NCBI RefSeq assembly: GCF_020421205.1
Contig: NZ_JAIZZH010000004.1
Span: 186,001-250,000, forward strand
Length of the DNA stretch: 64,000 nt
Direction of reading: 5' to 3'
DNA from: Hymenobacter pini
GTDB taxonomy: Bacteria > Bacteroidota > Bacteroidia > Cytophagales > Hymenobacteraceae
The position numbers and the translations under genes are program-made. This document shows positions 52,880 through 59,056 of this stretch, one piece after another. Under the pieces are notes generated by a model. It was not told the origin of the DNA, searched no databases, and saw only the letters and a program-made list of their open reading frames with translations. Within the stretch, counting starts at the first letter, position 1. Each line of letters starts with the position of its first letter.

Positions 52880-54253
52880 CTATTCGGCTGGCTGTAAGGT
52901 TAATGGCAGCTCAAATATTAGACGTGCCGAGCCGCCGGTATCCAGCCCGTCGAGCAGGGAGCTAAGGGCAAAGGTTTTGGGTGCGGGCGTGCCGTCGTTG
53001 CGGGTGGTCCACTGCGCCACCCAGGCAGGGCGCTGGTCCTGGAGACGCAGCACCAGCGGGCGGGCCGCCTTGGGCTGCCGGGTCAGGCGCACTTTGGCGA
53101 AGTGCGTGTATTTGCTTTGGGGGCCGCTGCTGGCTGTGGTTTGGTCGGTGGCTTCGGTTACTTCCAGCAGCTTGGCGTCAGTATCCACGCCTTCCAGCTT
53201 CAGGTTTTGCCGCAGATACGCCACGTCCCGATACTGGCCGGGCAGCTGGCCCAGGTTCAGGCCCACTACAAACTCTACCGGCTGCTGAGCCGAGGCTTCC
53301 GATACGGCCACTACCCGGTAACTGCCGGCGGTCCGCTTGCTGGCCCCGGCGTCGCCGTAGTACCAGGCACCTTTGTTCTGAAACTTATCCAACACCGAGT
53401 AAGCCGGGCGCGGGTACGTAACGCCGAAGTGCGCCTGCTTGCCGGGGTGTTGTTCCAACAAAGCGGCATCAAAGCGGCGCACAGCATCTGCGGGGCCCAG
53501 CACCCAGATGTAGTATGGTATTTCGGTGTCGCAGCAGTTGGTTTTCTTGCCGGCCGCTTTCAGGGCCGGGTAGTAGGTGCCCCGGAAATCCGACAGGTAG
53601 CCGTACACCGACACGGCCAGATCGGGCTGCGCGCCGTTGCGCTGCAGAGCGTCGGCAATGTCGGTTTTGATGTAAGGAATAGCCCCGGCGTTTTTGGGGG
53701 AATAGATGAAGTCCGAAATCAGCACGCTTACCGAGCCGGGCTGGTAGTAGCGCGTCATCAAGGTATCAAGCACGGCGGGCAGATCGGTGCTTTTGGCCGG
53801 CTGCTGAATGCCGCTGCGCACGGTACTGGAAAGACCTTGGTACGTATCCTTATACGGTTTCTCCTTGATGCGGAAATACGCTTTCTGCCGCGCGGCTGAG
53901 GTGCGGTTGATTTCCGACAGCAACTGCGCTACGTGCTGCTGAAACTTTGTATTCTCGCCGCTGGCCCCGGTTTTGGGCATGAAGCCTTCCATGGAACCCG
54001 ACACCTCCAGAAATACATTCACAGCCTGCAGGGGCTGAGCAGCGGCTCCACTTACTACGTCCGAGGCCTCCTCCGGCGCTTCTACGCCGGGCGCTTCGGC
54101 GGGGCGCACGTTGTCGGGCAGTTTAGCACCGGGCTTCTCGGTGGTGGTAGCTCCGTCCTCCGACTTCATATCGGAGCGGGAGTAACAGCCGGACAGTAGC
54201 AGCGTCAGGCCCAGGGCGGGCAGCAGGCGGGGGAAGGAGGTCAGGTAGCGCAT
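52880..54253 (-). CDS. Lipoprotein with degenerate von Willebrand A domain, motor cluster
   Basis: A 457-residue lipoprotein. Start 54253 gives a signal peptide with lipobox LLSGC (Cys23). A Glu/Pro linker precedes NVFLEVSGSMEGFMP; here Glu83 stands where MIDAS sites have the first Asp (E-x-S-x-S), and VLISDF with Asp181 supplies the later acidic ligand. The C-terminal half is beta-rich. Metal binding is therefore uncertain. It is the first gene of the cluster in the minus direction and probably faces the periplasm. Confidence 0.78.
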   Translation of the reverse strand: MRYLTSFPRLLPALGLTLLLSGCYSRSDMKSEDGATTTEKPGAKLPDNVRPAEAPGVEAPEEASDVVSGAAAQPLQAVNVFLEVSGSMEGFMPKTGASGENTKFQQHVAQLLSEINRTSAARQKAYFRIKEKPYKDTYQGLSSTVRSGIQQPAKSTDLPAVLDTLMTRYYQPGSVSVLISDFIYSPKNAGAIPYIKTDIADALQRNGAQPDLAVSVYGYLSDFRGTYYPALKAAGKKTNCCDTEIPYYIWVLGPADAVRRFDAALLEQHPGKQAHFGVTYPRPAYSVLDKFQNKGAWYYGDAGASKRTAGSYRVVAVSEASAQQPVEFVVGLNLGQLPGQYRDVAYLRQNLKLEGVDTDAKLLEVTEATDQTTASSGPQSKYTHFAKVRLTRQPKAARPLVLRLQDQRPAWVAQWTTRNDGTPAPKTFALSSLLDGLDTGGSARLIFELPLTLQPAE

Positions 54254-54297
54254 CGGGCTAAAGTAACGACATTCTGCCCTCAGCGGATACATGAACT

Positions 54298-54376
54298 GTG
54301 AATGAGTGGTTGAGTGAATGAGTGAAGTAGCGAAGCTCAACAGCAACTTCACTCACTCGCTCAACTACTCGTTCAC
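54298..54376. repeat. Inverted repeat with octameric arms
   Basis: Arms at 54298-54328 and 54346-54376 pair over 31 bases with three wobble pairs and one mismatch. The arms read TGAATGAG/TGGTTGAG/TGAATGAG/TGAAGTAG, an 8-base register. It lies at the upstream border of the motor cluster. Confidence 0.88.
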
Positions 54377-54379
54377 CGC

Positions 54380-55381
54380 TTAGCTGTAGTCGATTTCCGT
54401 GTTGTCGCCGATGTTGAGGCTGTGGCGGGTACCTTTAAACAGGGCGTCGGAGCCCACGATGCAGTCGTGCATCACGGCGGAGCGCAACTCACTGTACGAG
54501 CCGATGATGGACTCGCTCAGGATAGTGTTCTTGACGATGGTTCGGTCGCCGATGGCCACATTGGGGCCGATGATGGAGCCCGAAATCTGGCAGTCGTGGC
54601 CGATGCTGACGGGCGGAATGATGATGGTGTCCGGAAACTCGGGGTACTCGCGGCGCTTTAGGAACTCGGGGCGGTTGAGCAGGCGGGCGTTGGCTTCCAG
54701 CAGGCTGTCCTTGCGGCCACAGTCAAACCAGTTGTCAACGGGTGTAGTTACCATATCGGCCCCGTCCTGAATCATGAGCATGAGGGCGTCCGTGAGTTGA
54801 AACTCGCCGTGAGTGCGCTGGTCCTGCTCCACAATGCGCTCCAGGGCCGAGGCCAGCCAGTCGGGGTTGGCAATCTTGTACAGCCCTACCAGGGCGTAAT
54901 TCGATTTCGGAATACGGGGCTTCTCCACCACTTTCGTCACGCGGCCGCCGGTGCCGGTTTCCACCAGGCCAAACAAGGAAGGCGTTTTTACTTCCTTCAC
55001 GGCCAATACGTTGCCGGGCGTGGTCATCATGGCGGGCAGGTCGATGTCCACAATGGTGTCGCCGAGCAGAATCAGGATGCCGTCCTGCTCGTGGCGGAAA
55101 TGCTCCCGGGCCAGCCACAGGGCGTGGGCAATACCTTCGCGGGGCTCCTGCACCACAAACGAGCACCGCAACTGCGGGTACTGCTTGCGCACGTAACTCT
55201 CCACCTTCTCGCCCAGGTAGCCGATAATGAACACGAATTCCTGCACCCCGGCATCCACCAGCCGGTCGATGATGTGGCCCAGAATAGTGTTGCCGGCCAC
55301 CGGCACCAGGGTTTTGGGCTGGGTGTGGGTGTGCGGACGGAGGCGGGAGCCGATACCGGCCACGGGAATTACTGCTTTCAT
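54380..55381 (-). CDS. Nucleotide-diphospho-sugar pyrophosphorylase
   Basis: A 333-residue enzyme that charges a sugar-1-phosphate with a nucleotide. The signature VAGIGSRLRPHTHTQPKTLV lies near the N-terminus, LLGDTIVDID follows, and hexapeptide repeats (IGHDCQISGSIIGPNVAIGD) form the C-terminal left-handed helix. It belongs to the glucose-1-phosphate thymidylyltransferase/uridylyltransferase-like group; the sugar is uncertain. A leader of 23 residues in the longer frame was not counted. It is divergent from lemA. Confidence 0.92.
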   Translation of the reverse strand: MKAVIPVAGIGSRLRPHTHTQPKTLVPVAGNTILGHIIDRLVDAGVQEFVFIIGYLGEKVESYVRKQYPQLRCSFVVQEPREGIAHALWLAREHFRHEQDGILILLGDTIVDIDLPAMMTTPGNVLAVKEVKTPSLFGLVETGTGGRVTKVVEKPRIPKSNYALVGLYKIANPDWLASALERIVEQDQRTHGEFQLTDALMLMIQDGADMVTTPVDNWFDCGRKDSLLEANARLLNRPEFLKRREYPEFPDTIIIPPVSIGHDCQISGSIIGPNVAIGDRTIVKNTILSESIIGSYSELRSAVMHDCIVGSDALFKGTRHSLNIGDNTEIDYS

Positions 55382-55607
55382 CAGGAGAGAAAAATCGGGA
55401 AGCACCGAAGCGCAAAATACACAAACCCGCCGGAGCAACCGTACACACAACCGCTGTGGCCTGAATTCGTACTTTGCAGCACGCTGGTTCAGCTGGGTGC
55501 TCCTGCTACGAGCGGGCTACGCCGAAGTGCAACAGCCACGGAGGCCACTTGGTTGGCCCAACGTTTTCTCTGACTCTCTCTTCCACTTTTTCCATTCTCC
55601 CAATCCT

Positions 55608-56186
55608 ATGAAACGCTTTTTGCTCTATTTCGCCGGCCTTGTGCTGTTGCTCACGCAGTCCTCGTGCGGGTACAACTCCATGGTAACCAAAGACCAAGCC
55701 GTGAAGGCTCAGGTGGGTAACGTGCAAAGCGCCTACCAGCGCCGCTCCGACCTGATTCCGAACCTCGTAAATACGGTGAAAGGTGCCGCCAACTTCGAGA
55801 AGTCGACGCTGACGGACGTTATCAACGCCCGGGCCAAGGCTACCAGCGTGCAGCTGAATGCCAACGACCTGACGCCCGAAAACCTGAAGCAGTTCCAGGA
55901 AGCCCAGTCGCAGGTTAGCGCGGGCCTGGGCCGTTTGCTGGCCGTGTCGGAAAACTATCCCGAGCTGAAGGCCAATGCCAACTTCCAGGAGTTGCAGGCC
56001 CAGATTGAGGGTACCGAAAACCGCATCAACGTGGAGCGCAACAAGCTGAACGTGGTAACCAACGACTACAACGGCTACATCAAGAGCTTCCCCAACAACC
56101 TGTTTGCCGGCATGTTCGGCTTCAAGGAGAAGCCCTACTTCGAGGCCGACGCTGCCTCGCAGAAAGCCCCGACGGTTCAATTCTAA
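55608..56186 (+). CDS. lemA: LemA family lipoprotein
   Basis: A 192-residue protein: a signal peptide, lipobox-like QSSC, and the LemA domain with SAYQRRSDLIPNLVNTVKG and ENYPELKANANFQELQAQIEG, a four-helix bundle. LemA with TPM-domain neighbours is a frequent Bacteroidota unit near the membrane; the role is unresolved. Two TPM genes follow after a perfect hairpin, on the same strand. Confidence 0.94.
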   Translation: MKRFLLYFAGLVLLLTQSSCGYNSMVTKDQAVKAQVGNVQSAYQRRSDLIPNLVNTVKGAANFEKSTLTDVINARAKATSVQLNANDLTPENLKQFQEAQSQVSAGLGRLLAVSENYPELKANANFQELQAQIEGTENRINVERNKLNVVTNDYNGYIKSFPNNLFAGMFGFKEKPYFEADAASQKAPTVQF

Positions 56187-56188
56187 TT

Positions 56189-56259
56189 TTAGTGCCTAGT
56201 GCTTGGTGCCTGGTGCTTAGTTCGTTTCTAAGCACCAGGCACCAAGCACTAGGCACTAA
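56189..56259. repeat. Perfect 31-bp inverted repeat with heptameric arms
   Basis: Arms at 56189-56219 and 56229-56259 are exact reverse complements around a nine-base loop; they read AGTGCCT/AGTGCTT/GGTGCCT/GGTGCTT in 7-base register. Confidence 0.97.
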
Positions 56260-56270
56260 GGCCCTACACT

Positions 56271-56726
56271 ATGACCAACCCTCTCACCCCCGAGCAGGAA
56301 GCGGCGCTGGTGGCCGCCATCCGGCAGGCCGAGCTGCGCACTTCCGGCGAAATCCGGGTGCACCTGGAAGACACCTGCCCTACCCCCGAGCCCCTGGACC
56401 GAGCGGCGCAGGTGTTTGCCGAATTGGGCATGCACCGCACGGCCCAGCGCAACGGGGTGCTGTTTTACCTGGCCTGGCAGAGCCGGCAGTTTGCCGTTAT
56501 CGGCGACGCGGGCATCAACTCCGTGGTGCCCGATGACTTCTGGGAAACGGCCAAGGAGAACGTGCTGCAGCATTTCCGGGCCGAGAAGTACGTAAATGGC
56601 CTAGAGCAGGGTATCCGGCTGGTGGGCGAGCAACTGCGCCGCTACTTCCCCTACGATGCCGCCACCGACCAGAACGAGCTGGACGATTCCATCTCCTTCG
56701 GCGACTCACCGAAATCCCGCTCATGA
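56271..56726 (+). CDS. TPM-domain protein, cytosolic
   Basis: A 151-residue TPM domain (about residues 8-130), without signal peptide; SGEIRVHLEDTC and GVLFYLAWQSRQFAVIGDAGI are the strand motifs. The family is thought to act in membrane or photosystem-type repair and can bind metal, but no definite activity is known. The stop overlaps the next gene's start by ATGA. Confidence 0.88.
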   Translation: MTNPLTPEQEAALVAAIRQAELRTSGEIRVHLEDTCPTPEPLDRAAQVFAELGMHRTAQRNGVLFYLAWQSRQFAVIGDAGINSVVPDDFWETAKENVLQHFRAEKYVNGLEQGIRLVGEQLRRYFPYDAATDQNELDDSISFGDSPKSRS

Positions 56727-57562
56727 AGCACCTAGCTACTTTGCGGCTTCAGGCGCGCACCTTCTGGCTCTTGCTCTGCTTGCTATTGGTGCAGCTGACG
56801 GTGCAGGCCCAGCAAATTCCACCCCGGCCCACCCCACCCCGCCTCGTGAATGACTTAGCCGGGATGCTGCGCCCCGACGAGGTGGAGCAGCTGGAGCGCA
56901 AGCTAGTGGCCTACGACGACAGCACGTCGTCGCAGATTGCTATTGTAACGGTACCCAGCCTGGACGGCGTCGATATTGTGCAGTACGCCCAGCAGCTCGG
57001 CGAAACCTGGGGCATTGGCCGGAAAGGGCGCAACAATGGCATCCTGATTCTGGTGGCGCAGCAGGAGCACAAAGCCCGCATCCACACTGGTTACGGCCTC
57101 GAAGGGGCTATTCCGGATGCCCTAGGCAAGCGCATCATTTCCAACACCATTGTGCCGGCCTTCAAAGCAGAGCGGTATTATGAAGGGCTTGACCGGGCCA
57201 CCGACCAACTGATTGCCCTGGCCAAAGGCGAATACAAAGCCGACGCCAGCACCCAAACCCGCGCCCCCCGCCAGTCCAACGACTCCAGCGGCTCGGGTAT
57301 TTTTTTCTGGGTGATTATTGCCGTGCTTATCCTGTTCATCCTATTCCGCAACCGGGGCGGCGGTGGAGGCGGCGGCTACGGCCGACGCAACCGGGGCTTC
57401 GGCGGCGGCATGATCCCGCCCATCATCTTCGGTGACTTCTCGGGTGGCCGCGGCGTCTTCGGCGGCGGTGGCAACTGGGGCGGTGGTGGCGGTGGTGGTG
57501 GCGGCTTTGGTGGCTTTGGCGGCGGCAGCTTCGGCGGGGGCGGTGCCTCCGGTGACTGGTAG
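56723..57562 (+). CDS. TPM-domain membrane protein with Gly-rich tail
   Basis: A 279-residue protein: a signal segment (to about residue 30, ending VQAQQ), a TPM domain (about 38-175, with IVTVPSLDGVDIVQYAQ), one helix near 192-212 (FFWVIIAVLILFILF), and a Gly-rich C-terminal tail ending in GGGASGDW. This is the classic YgcG-type layout. It overlaps the preceding TPM gene and ends 25 bases before a terminator. Confidence 0.92.
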   Translation: MKHLATLRLQARTFWLLLCLLLVQLTVQAQQIPPRPTPPRLVNDLAGMLRPDEVEQLERKLVAYDDSTSSQIAIVTVPSLDGVDIVQYAQQLGETWGIGRKGRNNGILILVAQQEHKARIHTGYGLEGAIPDALGKRIISNTIVPAFKAERYYEGLDRATDQLIALAKGEYKADASTQTRAPRQSNDSSGSGIFFWVIIAVLILFILFRNRGGGGGGGYGRRNRGFGGGMIPPIIFGDFSGGRGVFGGGGNWGGGGGGGGGFGGFGGGSFGGGGASGDW

Positions 57563-57587
57563 AATACCCTCACGTATTCTCACATAA

Positions 57588-57623
57588 CGCAACAAGGCCC
57601 GGCTTATGCCGGGCCTTGTTGCG
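57588..57623. terminator. Bidirectional terminator overlapping a gene end
   Basis: Perfect 16-bp arms (57588-57603 and 57608-57623) with the loop TTAT. The right arm is the last coding part of the exonuclease gene and the loop includes its stop codon (TAA on the minus strand). Confidence 0.9.
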
Positions 57624-58227
57624 TTTCGCCTGCCTGAACTTGCTTGTAAACCGGCAGCTCATAAAAGGGCCGGAGCAGCTGTACCACATCCAGGGCATCG
57701 GCCAGGGCCTGGTGGGCCACCGTATCGTCTTCGAAGCCGGCGCGGGCCTTGCAGGTTTGCATGGTGGGGAGGCGCGTATCCTTGCGCCAATTCAGGTAGA
57801 ATGCGGCCGGGTCGAGCATAGCAGGCTCGGCCCGCACTAGCGTGCCGTAGCCGGGTAGCTGCCGCAGAAAACCCAAGTCGAATACGGCAATGTTCTTGCC
57901 GGCCATGGTTACCGTTACGCAGTCTTTTTTATCGGTTTTGAACCCGTGAGTCAGCAGAAACTCGCGCAACTGGGGCAGCAACTCCTCGGGCGTACAAAGC
58001 TCAGGGTTGGGCTCTTTGCGCGCCAGTTCTTGCAGCAGGCCGGCGTTTAGGGCCAGGGCCCCGGCCGTGCCTACCAACTCCGGGTGGCGCACCACACGGC
58101 GGAAGGCCGGTAGTTCCGGCAGCGGCAACGGGTGCTTGGTATCTTCTACCACGGCCGCCAGTTCTAGAATCTGATGGCGCTGCGGGTTGCCGCCGGTGGT
58201 TTCAAGGTCGAGGGAGATGTAGCGCAT
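57604..58227 (-). CDS. DEDDh-type 3'-5' exonuclease
   Basis: A 207-residue nuclease. YISLDLETTG carries the Asp and Glu metal ligands, GKNIAVFDLGFL the second Asp, and HQALADALDV the catalytic His and final Asp. It resembles oligoribonuclease/PolIII epsilon-like exonucleases of Bacteroidota; the natural substrate is uncertain. It is transcribed against the TPM genes. Confidence 0.9.
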   Translation of the reverse strand: MRYISLDLETTGGNPQRHQILELAAVVEDTKHPLPLPELPAFRRVVRHPELVGTAGALALNAGLLQELARKEPNPELCTPEELLPQLREFLLTHGFKTDKKDCVTVTMAGKNIAVFDLGFLRQLPGYGTLVRAEPAMLDPAAFYLNWRKDTRLPTMQTCKARAGFEDDTVAHQALADALDVVQLLRPFYELPVYKQVQAGETQQGPA

Positions 58228-58276
58228 GCTGTGGGCTTACGCGCCGGGGCGGCCGGGGTTGGCACTGTTCCTGGGT

Positions 58277-58915
58277 CTAGTGGTCACTCTTTACGCCGGC
58301 TTTTACTTCTACTGCCAGCCGGTTTTCGGGCGGTGGTACCGGACAGGCGTAACCGGTTGCATAGGCACAATACGGGTTGTAGGCGCGGTTGAAATCCAAC
58401 ACTAGCTGCTGACCCCGAATCTGGCCCCGGCGTAAGTCAATATACCGCCCGCCCCCGTAGCTGTTGTGTCCGTTGGTGCGGTCAGTGAATGGCAGAAACA
58501 GATAGTCGCGGTACTCCGGGTTTCTCAGCAAATCCAGGCTTTGGTACACGTTCAGCTTCTGCGGCTTACCATCCAAGGTAAAGTGCAGCTCGCCGTACTT
58601 GCGGTACAGTGGGCGCCGGCTGGTGCTGGTCTGCATCTGAAACGGCGCGCCCAATGAATCGGGCACGAAGCGGGCCACCACGCAGGCACTGTAGTTGGTG
58701 GGGTAAAACGGCAGGCCTGTGAAGGAGGCTCGGGCCGAACGGGGCAGTGGTGTGCGGGTAGAGTCCCGGTATTCGGCGTTGAGTTCCTGCTGAAACGCCT
58801 GCACCAGTCGGGCATGCTCCGCAGGAGCGGGCGGTACTACGGGGGCCTGTTGCGCGGAAACTGAACTCACGAAACCCGCAACCGCACTCAGAATAAGTAA
58901 AATGGATAACTGCAC
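58277..58915 (-). CDS. DUF1684 protein, exported
   Basis: A 212-residue protein with a GTG start (58915) and signal peptide ending VSAQ. The body has YRKYGELHFTLDGKPQKLNV, FLPFTDRTNGHNSYGGGRY and AYNPYCAYATGYACPVPPPEN, the DUF1684 signature. The fold is a beta-barrel-like domain of unknown function. A longer frame from 59581 overlaps polA and lacks a signal peptide at its start. Confidence 0.88.
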   Translation of the reverse strand: MQLSILLILSAVAGFVSSVSAQQAPVVPPAPAEHARLVQAFQQELNAEYRDSTRTPLPRSARASFTGLPFYPTNYSACVVARFVPDSLGAPFQMQTSTSRRPLYRKYGELHFTLDGKPQKLNVYQSLDLLRNPEYRDYLFLPFTDRTNGHNSYGGGRYIDLRRGQIRGQQLVLDFNRAYNPYCAYATGYACPVPPPENRLAVEVKAGVKSDH

Positions 58916-59056
58916 AGGCCCAATAAACAGCAAATTTGCCGGCTCCGTACATTTTTCATGATTGCTCGGCAGCAGCTGCTTAAGTTGCGTAACACCCTTG
59001 CCCGGCCACCGGTTACGCTGGCCGGGCCTCCTTGCCTTCCGTACCTTCGCCTTCCT

